64,000 nt of DNA from Deltaproteobacteria bacterium (lineage in GTDB: Bacteria; Myxococcota; Myxococcia; Myxococcales; 40CM-4-68-19): assembly GCA_005879535.1 (NCBI GenBank), contig VBKI01000058.1, positions 78,000 to 141,999 of the forward strand, in the 5' to 3' direction. Position 1 is the stretch's first letter. Every line of letters begins with the position of its first letter. Under the pieces are notes generated by a model that saw nothing but the letters and a program-made list of their open reading frames with translations, was not told where the DNA came from and searched no databases. Shown here one piece after another: positions 45,272 to 52,955 of the stretch. A program made the position numbers and the translations under genes.

Positions 45272-45733
45272 TCAGTCAGCGATTCCGATGGTTCGTTGAT
45301 GCTTCCTGAGCGCCGCTCTGATCAACGGACTGAACAGGTTCCGCATGAAGAACCCGTCGCCCGGGTCGCGCTTCGGCGGGTTCGGGCGGCCCGGGGACGG
45401 AACGGTCCCGATGGGCGCGGCGCTGACCACGATGATGCGGCGTACGCCGGTTGCCTTCATCGCTTCGACGATCGACCGCGTGCCCTGCCACGCGATCCCG
45501 GCCTCCGAAGCGGACCGTGGCCCGAGGCCGGAGAGCACTGCGTCGGCTCCTTTGACCGCGGACTCGAGCGCCGTGGGGTCCGGAGCCGCCAGGTCCGAGG
45601 TTACGGCGCGTACTGCCCGGGGCAGCTTCGCCGGATTCCGTACGACTGCCGTGACCTCGTGCCCCGCTCCGACGGCCTGCTCGAGGACTTGCCGACCGAT
45701 TCCTCCGGTCGCTGCGAAGATCGTGAGCCTCAT
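45272..45733 (-). CDS. NAD(P)-binding NmrA/SDR-like protein, C-terminally truncated
   Basis: A 153-residue fragment of an atypical short-chain dehydrogenase. The Rossmann motif MRLTIFAATGGIGRQV and VTAVVRNPAKL, SGLGPRSASE and RRIIVVSAAPIG are typical of the roughly 210-residue NAD(P)H-binding family. The chain follows the family as far as RNLFSPLIRAALRKH and then ends QRTIGIAD, so about 60 residues are missing. The end falls directly before the DoxX leader, as expected from a deletion. ATG 45733 is preferred over 45772. It is divergent from the marR gene, the usual arrangement for a MarR-controlled oxidoreductase. Confidence 0.75.
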   Translation of the reverse strand: MRLTIFAATGGIGRQVLEQAVGAGHEVTAVVRNPAKLPRAVRAVTSDLAAPDPTALESAVKGADAVLSGLGPRSASEAGIAWQGTRSIVEAMKATGVRRIIVVSAAPIGTVPSPGRPNPPKRDPGDGFFMRNLFSPLIRAALRKHQRTIGIAD

Positions 45734-45764
45734 CCCTCGCTCCCTGGCTGGTTCATGATATCCT

Positions 45765-45784
45765 CCGTACATCAGAAGGTACGG
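45765..45784. promoter_or_regulatory. Candidate MarR operator between divergent genes
   Basis: CCGTAC (45765-45770) and GTACGG (45779-45784) are perfect inverted repeats 8 bases apart in the 63-base gap between the NmrA-like gene and marR. The position, dyad symmetry and 20-bp length fit a MarR dimer site that would control both genes. It stands only 12 bases before the marR start, so bound repressor would block initiation. Confidence 0.5.
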
Positions 45785-45796
45785 TACAAGTAACGT

Positions 45797-46276
45797 ATGG
45801 GTTCCATATCGTCAACCGATTCGGACCGCCGGCGCCTGACCGCCTCGATCAAGCAGTCGCTGCGGGCGCTGAGCATCCAGCTGTCGCTGCTCAACCATCA
45901 GGTGGGCGCACATGCCGGACTCAACGACGTCGATCTCGACTGCCTCGACCTCGTCGCGCGCCATGGTCCGCTCAGCCCGAGCGCCCTCGCACAGCGCGCC
46001 GCGCTGCACCCCGCAACCATGACCGGCATCCTGGACAGGCTGGAGCGCGGCGGCTGGGTCGTCCGGGAACGCGATCCTTCCGACCGCCGCGCTGTCGTCG
46101 TCCGGGCGCTGCGCGACCGGAACGCCGAGCTCGTGCGGCTCTACGCGGGGATGAATTCCTCGATGAACGAGATCTGCGCTGGATATGACGACGCCGAGCT
46201 GGAGGTGCTCGCCGACTTTCTCCGCCGCACCGTAGACGCTGGGCGAGAGGCCACCGAGAAGCTGGCCGGGGACTGA
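45797..46276 (+). CDS. MarR family transcriptional regulator
   Basis: A 159-residue winged-helix repressor. The recognition region LSPSALAQRAALHPATMTGI and the wing DRLERGGWVVRERDPSDRRA are canonical MarR features, the DxRDRRA-like motif being close to consensus. Helices at both ends form the dimer interface. The start ATG 45797 leaves a very short leader behind the inverted repeat. It probably represses itself and the divergent NmrA/DoxX genes in response to a phenolic or redox signal. No cysteine suits a thiol switch apart from the two at about residue 50 and 125. Confidence 0.9.
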   Translation: MGSISSTDSDRRRLTASIKQSLRALSIQLSLLNHQVGAHAGLNDVDLDCLDLVARHGPLSPSALAQRAALHPATMTGILDRLERGGWVVRERDPSDRRAVVVRALRDRNAELVRLYAGMNSSMNEICAGYDDAELEVLADFLRRTVDAGREATEKLAGD

Positions 46277-47230
46277 ATGGTGGAAGTCTCGAACCCCGAC
46301 CGGATCGTCTTCCCGGAGATCGGCCGGAGCAAGGCCGACGTCGTCGCGTACTACGAGCAGATCGCACCGCGCGCGCTTCCGCACGTCTCCGGTCGTCCTC
46401 TCTCCATTCGCCGCTACCCGAGGGGGCTCGCCGGTCCCGGGTTCTTCCAGAAGAACGTCCCGCCTCATTACCCGCAGTCGATCGAGCGCTTTCCCGTGCC
46501 GCGCAGCCCCGCGGCGTCAAAGAAGCATCCGGGCAAGGGTGGCAAGAACCAGGACGTCACCGTCTATCCCATCCTGCGGCAACCCGAAGACCTCGCCTAT
46601 CTTGCGAACCAGGGAGCGATCGAGCTCCACGTGCCGACGTCGCGTGCCGCCGATCTCTTCCACCCCGATCGCCTCGTCATCGATCTCGATCCGCCGCCGG
46701 GCCAATTCGCTCGCGTCCGGCGCGCCGCCTACGTCGTCCGCGATGCGCTCGCCGAGCACGGCCTCGCCAGCGTGCCGATCGCCACGGGCTCCAAGGGCTA
46801 TCACGTCGTATCGCCGATCCACCCGTCGGCTTCGAGCGATACGATTGCCATCACGCTGCAGAAATTCGCCGTGCTGCTCGCCGCCAGGCACGGAGAAGAT
46901 CTCACCGTCGTGTTTCGCGTCGCCTTGCGAGGCGAGCGCGTCTTCGTCGACTGGTTGAGGAACAACCCCATGGCCACCGTGATCGCGCCGTATTCGCTCC
47001 GTGCACGGCCGCGCGCCCCGGTGGCGACGCCGCTCAGCTGGACCGAGATGGAGCAGACCGATCCGGACGCGTTCGGGATCGGCGACGTCGATCGCCTCCT
47101 CGATCGGCCCGATCCGCTCGCCGAGCTCGCCGCCGCTCCGAGCGACACCGAGCGCTTCCTCGTCGCCGTCGATGCGGCGTTCGAGGCGTCAGGCCTCGTC
47201 TTCGAGACGTTCGATCGTTTCCGCTCCTAG
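46277..47230 (+). CDS. Stand-alone LigD-type polymerase domain protein
   Basis: A 317-residue member of the archaeo-eukaryotic primase superfamily as found in the polymerase domain of LigD, used in non-homologous end joining. Family marks are NPDRIVFPEIG at the start, the catalytic acidic pair in LVIDLDPPP, the SKGYHV histidine and ERVFVDWLRNNPMATVIAPY near residue 230. There is no ligase or phosphoesterase domain. Stand-alone PolDom proteins are known in bacteria and can fill gaps or add ribonucleotides. Neither Ku nor an ATP-dependent ligase gene is in the window. ATG directly follows the marR stop, so co-transcription is likely. Confidence 0.92.
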   Translation: MVEVSNPDRIVFPEIGRSKADVVAYYEQIAPRALPHVSGRPLSIRRYPRGLAGPGFFQKNVPPHYPQSIERFPVPRSPAASKKHPGKGGKNQDVTVYPILRQPEDLAYLANQGAIELHVPTSRAADLFHPDRLVIDLDPPPGQFARVRRAAYVVRDALAEHGLASVPIATGSKGYHVVSPIHPSASSDTIAITLQKFAVLLAARHGEDLTVVFRVALRGERVFVDWLRNNPMATVIAPYSLRARPRAPVATPLSWTEMEQTDPDAFGIGDVDRLLDRPDPLAELAAAPSDTERFLVAVDAAFEASGLVFETFDRFRS

Positions 47231-47293
47231 CCGCGCGACCGGCAGCATCCCACGCAAGCGGTCGGCATCGAACCCCGAATCCGAGGAGGAACG

Positions 47294-48340
47294 ATGGTGA
47301 AGACCCCTGCGTATGCTGCTGCTTCCAAGACGAGTCGGCTGGCGCCATTCATCATCGAGCGCCGCGAGCCTGGGCCGAACGACGTGCTCATCGAGATCCT
47401 CTTCTGCGGGATCTGCCATTCCGACATCCACCAGGTGCGCGACGAGTGGACCGGCGCTCTCTTTCCGATGGTTCCCGGGCACGAGATCGTTGGCCGGGTC
47501 AAGCAGGTCGGCAAGCAAGTCACCAAGTTCGAGGTGGGCGACACCGCTGGCGTCGGATGTTTCGTCGACTCCTGCCGGGAGTGCGATCCCTGCCGCCGTG
47601 GGCTCGAGCAGTTCTGCGAGAAGGGCGCGGCCTTCACCTACAACGGCACGGAGATGGACCGAACCACGCCCACGTACGGCGGTTACTCGTCGCAGATCGT
47701 CGTGGCGGATCGATACGCACTGAAGGTCCCGGCTGGCCTCGATCCGGCACGCGCAGCGCCGCTCCTCTGCGCCGGCATCACCACGTATTCGCCGCTGCGC
47801 CAATGGAACTGCAAGAAGGGAGACCGCGTGGGTGTGGTGGGCCTCGGTGGTCTGGGCCACATGGCGGTCAAGCTCGCCGCCTCGATGGGGGCCGAGGTGA
47901 CGATGCTGAGCACGTCGCGATCGAAGGAAGCCGATGCGCGCCGCCTCGGGGCCCAGGCGTTCGAATCCACTCGGGACGAGGCCACCTTTCAGAAACTGGC
48001 CCGCCGTTTCGACCTTCTGATCGACACCATCTCGGCCCCGCACGACTACAACCGGTATCTGGGAATGCTGCGCCCCCAAGGTGCGATGGTGGTGGTCGGC
48101 GTTCCGCCCGAGCCGACTCCCGTGGCCGCGATGTCGCTGATCCGGGGAAACAGGCGGTTGGCTGGGTCCGCCATCGGGGGCATTCCCGAGACGCAGGAGA
48201 TGCTCGATTACTGCGCACGCCACGAAATCGGCGCCGACGTGGAGATCATCCCCATCCAGAAGGTGAACGAAGCGTACGAGCGGATGATCCGCAACGACGT
48301 GCGCTATCGGTTCGTCATCGATCTCGCCAGCCTCAATTAG
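47294..48340 (+). CDS. NAD(P)-dependent zinc alcohol dehydrogenase (YahK/AdhC type)
   Basis: A 348-residue medium-chain dehydrogenase of the cinnamyl-alcohol-dehydrogenase-like group. Catalytic zinc ligands lie in FCGICHSDIHQVRDEW (Cys38, His42-type) and PGHEIVGRV. Structural zinc cysteines are in CRECDPCRRGLEQFC. The NAD(P)H fold is GLGGLGHMAVKL, and STSRSKEADA points to NADPH preference. The GCFVDSCRECD segment is diagnostic of YahK/AdhC. It reduces a broad range of aldehydes. A plausible RBS (GAGGA) precedes ATG 47294. Confidence 0.93.
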   Translation: MVKTPAYAAASKTSRLAPFIIERREPGPNDVLIEILFCGICHSDIHQVRDEWTGALFPMVPGHEIVGRVKQVGKQVTKFEVGDTAGVGCFVDSCRECDPCRRGLEQFCEKGAAFTYNGTEMDRTTPTYGGYSSQIVVADRYALKVPAGLDPARAAPLLCAGITTYSPLRQWNCKKGDRVGVVGLGGLGHMAVKLAASMGAEVTMLSTSRSKEADARRLGAQAFESTRDEATFQKLARRFDLLIDTISAPHDYNRYLGMLRPQGAMVVVGVPPEPTPVAAMSLIRGNRRLAGSAIGGIPETQEMLDYCARHEIGADVEIIPIQKVNEAYERMIRNDVRYRFVIDLASLN

Positions 48341-48357
48341 AGCCCGGGACGCCCGAA

Positions 48358-50115
48358 TCAGGGTGTGACCGCGCCGAGGGCCTCGCGCTCGGCTGCGCGA
48401 GTCTCCCCCAGGCCGACGCGAAGCCGATTGCGCCCGTCCGGGAGCGGCAAGGTGAACGTCACGGTGCGGTCGGAGTCGAGTCGTGCCGTGGAGCTCGAGG
48501 TGTCGCGCGAGTCGAGCAGCGCGAAGTGCGACTGGTGCGCGCACGGTTCCTTCGTGTCCTTGCGCGTCGCGAACGCCGCTCTCGCGTGGAGCCGCTTTCG
48601 GGGCTCCTGTTCGATCCAGAGTCTCTCTACTGCGCCGCGCTCGAGCCTGGCGCACCCGCTCGCGGTCGAAATCCTTGCCGACGCGACCTCGACGCGTCCC
48701 GCAAGCGCGTACCCGACCCGACGGACCTCGCGGCGCCCCAGGTCAATGCGCCATGACTCCAGCGGGCGGGTCGGGCTCGCCAGGTCGAGCCGGACCACAT
48801 CGACGCCTTCCGGCAGCTCGAAGTTGTACAGAATGTCGCGCCAGCCCTCCCGGGGGGTCTCACCCATCGTCCCCGACGAATGGAGAGCACGGCGGCCGTC
48901 CGCAAACGCGGTCACCTCGAGGGGCAGCCAGTCGCAGGCGACCTCCTGTGAATGCAGCACGAGCTTCAATTGCATCGCCTTGAGGCCGGGCCAGGTCCGG
49001 ACGCGGGCGAGCTCGATGCCCGCGCGCTGGTAGCAGGAGGGCAACCCCGGGTCGAGCTCGCGCAACTTGGCTCCGCTCAGGAGCCGGCCCATGGAGACGT
49101 CGCGGTGGTCCGATTTGGGAGGAGGCGGAGGTGGCGCGGGCTTGGACGGTTCAGTCAGCTCGCGCTCGAACGCCTCGAGCTGCGCACGCTGGACGCGCTC
49201 GGCGTTTGCACCTGGACTTGCCGTCAGCGCGTTCATCGTCTTCTGCATCGCGATCCAGGGGAGGAGCCTCGGCCGGATGGGACGAGACCCGGGCGCCGGT
49301 GCCTCGAGGGCGAGCAGCGCCTCGACGGCAGAGGCGGGGCGAGAGGCGCGTTTTCGCGCGGTCAACCGACCGAGGAATGCGCGAAAGGCCGGCGAGACGT
49401 TCAGATGATCGAGCCGAAGCTCCAGGTCCGGTCCGAGGATGTCCTCGGGCGCCTTGCGGCCGACCAGATGGACGAGGGTGGCTCCCAGTGCGTACAGGTC
49501 CGCAGTAGCATCGACGGTGCCGCCGAGTTGCTCGGGCGGCATGTATCCAAAAGTGCCGACCAAGGTTGCGCCATGGGTCACGCCCTCCACAGCGCGAGCG
49601 GCGCCGAAGTCGACCAGCGCGAGCGTGCCGTCGGGACGGCGGAGGATGTTCGCAGGCTTGACGTCGCGGTGCACGATGCCGCGCTCGTGCAGGTAGCGCA
49701 GGATGGTCAGGAGCTGCCGCGCGATGACGCGCGCTTCGGCCTCGTCGATGCCGATTCGGCTGGAGAGGGGTCCGCCGTCGACCAGCTCCTGCGCGAGATA
49801 GAGGCGCAGGGATGGACCATCGCCTTCGCGAAAGGAGTCGATCAGGCGCGGGATCTGTGGGTGCGAGACCGACCGCAGGAGCCGCGCTTCGCGCTCGAAT
49901 GCGTCGAGCTGCTGGGCCGTCGGGACGAGAGCGAAGACCATCTCCTTGAGCGCGACCATCCCGGTGGGTCCTTCGGCGCGGTAGGTCCTGCCGTGCGGAG
50001 ACTGCGCCAGCATGGACAACACGCGGAACGCTCCGGCACGCGCGGCAGCACCGCACCCGCCGCAGCGATTTCCGGTCAGTGGAGCAGAGCACGATGGACA
50101 GGACGCGGCGTCCAT
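48358..50115 (-). CDS. Serine/threonine protein kinase with N-terminal zinc ribbon
   Basis: A 585-residue protein. Residues 6-21 form a zinc ribbon (CPSCSAPLTGNRCGGC). The kinase domain spans about 28-270: ALKEM (lysine), IVHRDVKPANILRR (catalytic loop), VDFGAAR, and GTFGYMPPEQLGG. There is no transmembrane helix. Residues 290-335 are a proline-rich linker, and residues 340-585 form an uncharacterised, strand-rich domain that often follows zinc-ribbon kinases in myxobacteria. It is probably cytoplasmic and autophosphorylating; targets are unknown. It is convergent with the alcohol dehydrogenase gene and divergent from the next gene. Confidence 0.92.
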   Translation of the reverse strand: MDAASCPSCSAPLTGNRCGGCGAAARAGAFRVLSMLAQSPHGRTYRAEGPTGMVALKEMVFALVPTAQQLDAFEREARLLRSVSHPQIPRLIDSFREGDGPSLRLYLAQELVDGGPLSSRIGIDEAEARVIARQLLTILRYLHERGIVHRDVKPANILRRPDGTLALVDFGAARAVEGVTHGATLVGTFGYMPPEQLGGTVDATADLYALGATLVHLVGRKAPEDILGPDLELRLDHLNVSPAFRAFLGRLTARKRASRPASAVEALLALEAPAPGSRPIRPRLLPWIAMQKTMNALTASPGANAERVQRAQLEAFERELTEPSKPAPPPPPPKSDHRDVSMGRLLSGAKLRELDPGLPSCYQRAGIELARVRTWPGLKAMQLKLVLHSQEVACDWLPLEVTAFADGRRALHSSGTMGETPREGWRDILYNFELPEGVDVVRLDLASPTRPLESWRIDLGRREVRRVGYALAGRVEVASARISTASGCARLERGAVERLWIEQEPRKRLHARAAFATRKDTKEPCAHQSHFALLDSRDTSSSTARLDSDRTVTFTLPLPDGRNRLRVGLGETRAAEREALGAVTP

Positions 50116-50160
50116 TCAACGATCATGACACCGGGGCTCATTGGCACCAGTTTATGGCCG

Positions 50161-50745
50161 ATGAGCGCCCACCCAACAGGCATGAGCAGGCTCGAAGAAT
50201 TCGCTCCGGCGTACGAGTTCAACGAGGTTCATCGCATCCGCATCCGCGCGCCGAGGATTCGGATCTACCGGTCCTTCAAGGAAGTGACCGCCGGCGAAAT
50301 CACGCTGTTTCGCACGCTGACCTGGATCCGGCGCTTCGGGAGAGCAGGTCCCGAGGGCATCCTCAACGCTCCCAGTCATGAGCCGCTCCTCGACGTCGCC
50401 ACGCGGACCGGATTCTTGCTGCTGGCGGAGGACCCCGAACGCGAGATCGTCGTCGGAACCGTCGTGATCGCTCCACGCGGGGTGAAGAAACCGTCGACGC
50501 CGGAGCAGTTCAAGGAGCTCGTTGCTCCCGGCGTCGCGAAAGCGGTGATGAACTTCCAAATCGACGATGCAGGCGACGGCGCGTGGCTGGTTTCGACCGA
50601 GACGCGCGTGCACGCCACCGACGCATCAGCGCGGCGCCGCTTTGCCAGGTACTGGACCGTCATCCGTCCCGGGAGCGGTTTCATCCGGAGGATGTGGCTG
50701 CGCGCGATCAAGCGCCGTGCCGTTCAATTGATCGCCGTCACGTAA
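50161..50745 (+). CDS. SRPBCC-like conserved protein, end altered
   Basis: A protein of about 194 residues with the pattern of polyketide-cyclase/SRPBCC-like proteins: YEFNEVHRIRIRAPRIRIYR, LTWIRRFG, then GFLLLAEDPEREIVVG, and MNFQIDDAGDGAWLVSTETR, ARRRFARYWTVIRPGSGFIR. Three ATGs are possible (50125, 50161, 50182); MSRLEEFAPAYEF at 50182 matches family starts well. The last eight or nine residues (AVQLIAVT) read antisense through the tail of a lost SDR gene, so the original C-terminus may have been cut. The function is unknown; small hydrophobic ligand binding is likely from the fold. Confidence 0.75.
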   Translation: MSAHPTGMSRLEEFAPAYEFNEVHRIRIRAPRIRIYRSFKEVTAGEITLFRTLTWIRRFGRAGPEGILNAPSHEPLLDVATRTGFLLLAEDPEREIVVGTVVIAPRGVKKPSTPEQFKELVAPGVAKAVMNFQIDDAGDGAWLVSTETRVHATDASARRRFARYWTVIRPGSGFIRRMWLRAIKRRAVQLIAVT

Positions 50746-50773
50746 CCGCCGTTGACGCGCAAGTTGGCGCCGT
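50724..50773 (-). pseudogene. C-terminal remnant of a short-chain dehydrogenase
   Basis: On the minus strand the frame ending in TGA at 50724-50726 reads GANLRVNGGYVTAIN, which is the diagnostic last strand of classical short-chain dehydrogenases (usual form G.NLRVDGG). Nothing upstream continues the gene: a VOC gene begins its stop at 50775. Only about 16 codons of a gene of about 250 survive. The match is short but specific. Confidence 0.5.
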
Positions 50774-50774
50774 G

Positions 50775-51143
50775 TCAGCTCGCCAGGATGACGTGGGCGA
50801 TCTGCCAGACGTTGCCGAACGGGTCGCGCACCATCGCTCGGCGGTCGCCGTAAGGGGTATCGAGCGGCTCCTCGAGGGAGACCGCGCCGGCCGAGAGCGC
50901 GCGCTCATACACTGCGTCGGCGTCGTCGACGTACACATAGAGAAACGCCGGGAACCGCTCGCGGGCGCCGGCGGGTGTCACCATGATGAGAGAGTCGCCA
51001 ATGCGGATCTCCGCGGGGCGGTCGCCTTGGTGCTCGCCCTTGGCGTCGAATACGGTGCGGAGGAACGCGATGAGCGCCTCCGCGTCCGCAACGACGAGAC
51101 GAGGAGTTACCGAGTGAAAGCCTTTGCGCGGGTTCTTCTGCAC
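50775..51143 (-). CDS. VOC (glyoxalase/bleomycin resistance) family protein
   Basis: A 122-residue protein of the vicinal oxygen chelate fold, close to the YerK/PhnB-like group: VTPRLVVADAEALIAFLRTV, EIRIGDSLIMV, YVYVDDADAVYERALSAGA, and DRRAMVRDPFGNVWQIAHVI, the last being the family signature. GTG 51143 gives the usual start before FHSVTPRL; an upstream start at 51233 adds an untypical leader. Metal-binding residues (H10-type, E) are plausible but not certain. No substrate can be assigned. Confidence 0.88.
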   Translation of the reverse strand: MQKNPRKGFHSVTPRLVVADAEALIAFLRTVFDAKGEHQGDRPAEIRIGDSLIMVTPAGARERFPAFLYVYVDDADAVYERALSAGAVSLEEPLDTPYGDRRAMVRDPFGNVWQIAHVILAS

Positions 51144-51386
51144 GGGGTCAGCCTGCCTCTTCTTCCGGCCGCCTGAGCGGAGTGTATGACGGCGACCTGG
51201 GCTGGAGGCAATCATGGCCGATGCGCTGCACAACCCGGAGCTGCTCTACGCGCCGCACCCGGGAGACTAGGTGGGCGTCACGTCGACTCCATCTGGCCGC
51301 TCTGCTTGATCTCCCGACGGGCGCGGCACGGGCTGGTACCCGCGGCTCGCGTACTGACAAGTGGTTCGTTCAACCGATCCAGCACA
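51144..51386. other. Region with no intact gene, possible start fragment
   Basis: No complete gene is seen. On the plus strand GGAGG is followed six bases later by an ATG at 51213 that encodes MADALHNPELLYAPHPGD and then a stop. The good ribosome site and natural composition suggest the cut-off beginning of a former gene. Nothing else is supported here. Confidence 0.3.
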
Positions 51387-51775
51387 TCATTCCACCGGGA
51401 AATTCATCCTGGTGAGCAGGGCGTGATAGCGCTGATCGTCGCGCAGACCGCGTAGCAATGGGTCGTACTTGACGTAACTCAAGCCGGGATCGTGCACGTC
51501 ATATGCGCGGTCTAGCCATTCGAATGCGGGGTCCCCGTCTGCGGCCTTCACCAGCTGGGCAGTGACGCGCACGCGGTTCCCGGATCTCCGCACACTCCCT
51601 TCGAGCACGGCGCTTACGCCAAGTTTCTCGTCGCGTCGGGCAGGTGCAAGGCATGGCTGATCGGCTCGACAATCTGAAGCACGGCGAATGCTGCGATTCC
51701 GTAAGCAACGAGCGCGCGAAATACGCGCCGGCGCTTCAACTCCTCGACCACGGGCAGCTGCACATCGGCCTCCAC
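51387..51775 (-). pseudogene. FlgO/TPR-type membrane protein gene with internal deletions
   Basis: Three separated pieces of one known architecture are joined here. From about 51775 the minus strand gives VVEELKRRRVFRALVAYGIA, AFAVLQIVEP and HALHLPDA, the typical cytoplasmic start plus first membrane helix. After a frame change near 51635 comes EKLGVSAVLEGSVRRSGNRV, RVTAQLVKAADG, the FlgO-like/adenylate-cyclase-associated segment. This is followed directly by AFEWLDRAYDVHDPGLSYVK and DPLLRGLRDDQRYHALLTRM, the last TPR-like repeat. Normal proteins have about 600-800 residues; some 150 codons remain. So at least two internal deletions have occurred. All three pieces are in the expected order and strand. 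Confidence 0.7.
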
Positions 51776-51857
51776 CTGCAGGATGGAAGCTACCACACCG
51801 ATAGACCGATGATTTCGGGCGCGTCGCGGAGTCCATGGCTTCAGAAAGGAGCCACAG

Positions 51858-52497
51858 ATGGCCGATCGCAAGCTGCTTCCTGGAAAATTCGTCTGGTTCG
51901 AGCTCGTCGAAGGATGCCAAGAAGGCCCAGGCGTTCTACGGCGAGGTGCTGGGGATGGAAGGTCCAGCCGTTCCCGATGGGCGACTCCACCTATGAGATG
52001 ATCTACGCCGCTTCAGGAGCAACGAGGGTGATCCCCCCCGACGCGCTGGCGCCCCGCGGTGGCTGGTGCTGGAATGAGCTGCACACCAGCGATCCGAAGA
52101 AAGCGCTCGCGTTCTACGAGAAGGTCTTCGGGTTCGCGCACCGCTCTCTGGTCGGGCCGGACGTCACGTACCACATCATCTCGCAGGGCGGCGTCGACCG
52201 CGGCGGAGTGACGGATGTGGGCGGCGAGCGGCCGAACTGGCTGCCTTATGTCGCCCTCGACGACGCCGACGCGACGCTCGCCCGCGCGAGGAAGCTCGGC
52301 GGAACAATCTGCGCGGGTCCCGAGGACATCCCGAACGTCGGCCGACGTTCGGCGTTCTGCAGGATCCCACCGGCGCGGCGATCGCGATCCTCAAGCCGTT
52401 CCCAATGCAGAAGCAGCGCCAACCAGCCCGCCACAGAGGCACTCGGTTCTCGAGGTGGCGCGCGATTGGAAGCGCAGAACGCGCGGTTACCGGTTAA
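51858..52497 (+). pseudogene. Two-domain VOC family gene with three frameshifts
   Basis: ATG 51858 (AAAGGA seven bases upstream) gives MADRKLLPGKFVWFELV, the start of a tandem VOC protein. The frame then breaks about 51906, where SKDAKKAQAFYGEVLG is found in another frame (a two-base loss). It breaks again near 51957, where WKVQPFPMGDSTYEMIY follows (a one-base gain). The second VOC half is intact (GWCWNELHTSDPKKALAFYE, WLPYVALDDADATLARA) until 52345, where a two-base gain inside a palindrome diverts it. The proper end, FGVLQDPTGAAIAILKPFPM, is in the third frame and closes at 52497. With three independent frame breaks it cannot be functional as written. Confidence 0.75.
52331..52352. repeat. 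Perfect 22-bp palindrome at a frameshift site
   Basis: CCGAACGTCGG (52331-52341) is followed immediately by its exact reverse complement (52342-52352). Restoring the reading frame of the VOC gene requires reading GGCCGxTTCGG instead of GGCCGACGTTCGG. The ancestral sequence would then have been an imperfect palindrome that became perfect by gaining two bases. This is the expected product of template switching within a hairpin during replication. Confidence 0.7.
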
Positions 52498-52562
52498 GAT
52501 CGGTTCGACGTCCGTCTTGCTTCTTCGGCTTGCGCTGAAACGGCGGCCGCCATGGAGGAGCC

Positions 52563-52850
52563 ATGCGACGGATCATCACGATCGTAGACTTGAAGACGGG
52601 CGCGGTCTCGGCGCGGGCGAGCGACACGCGCACGCTGGATCTCCCTGTGGACTTCGATCTCGAGTCTGCGGTGGCCGCGCTCGATGCGCGGTCGCATGTG
52701 CGCTATCGCTCGACGCGGGGCAAGGACATCAGCATCCTCGTGCATCCACGTCCGCTGTCCTGGCGCGTGCGCGGGGAGGAGTGTCTCATCGCGGACGACG
52801 GAGCGGCGTCCGCCTACTCGCTCTGCGCCGTCGAGCCGACTGCCGACTGA
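52563..52850 (+). CDS. Small protein of unknown function
   Basis: A 95-residue cytoplasmic protein. GGAGGAGCC precedes the ATG, giving a good ribosome site. The chain has a β-rich pattern (RRIITIVDLKTGAVSARASD, DISILVHPRPLSWRVRGEEC). No family, signal or membrane segment is recognised. It lies alone, downstream of the ghost patch and about 100 bases before the desaturase gene. Composition and codon pattern match the flanking real genes. Confidence 0.6.
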   Translation: MRRIITIVDLKTGAVSARASDTRTLDLPVDFDLESAVAALDARSHVRYRSTRGKDISILVHPRPLSWRVRGEECLIADDGAASAYSLCAVEPTAD

Positions 52851-52955
52851 GCGCCCGGACGTAAACCGGTTCGCGTCCAAATGCCGCAGCGCGGCGTGCA
52901 GTGACCATCGCGTGACATGCGACATGCGGAATGGAAGGAGCCAAGGAGGCTCTGC

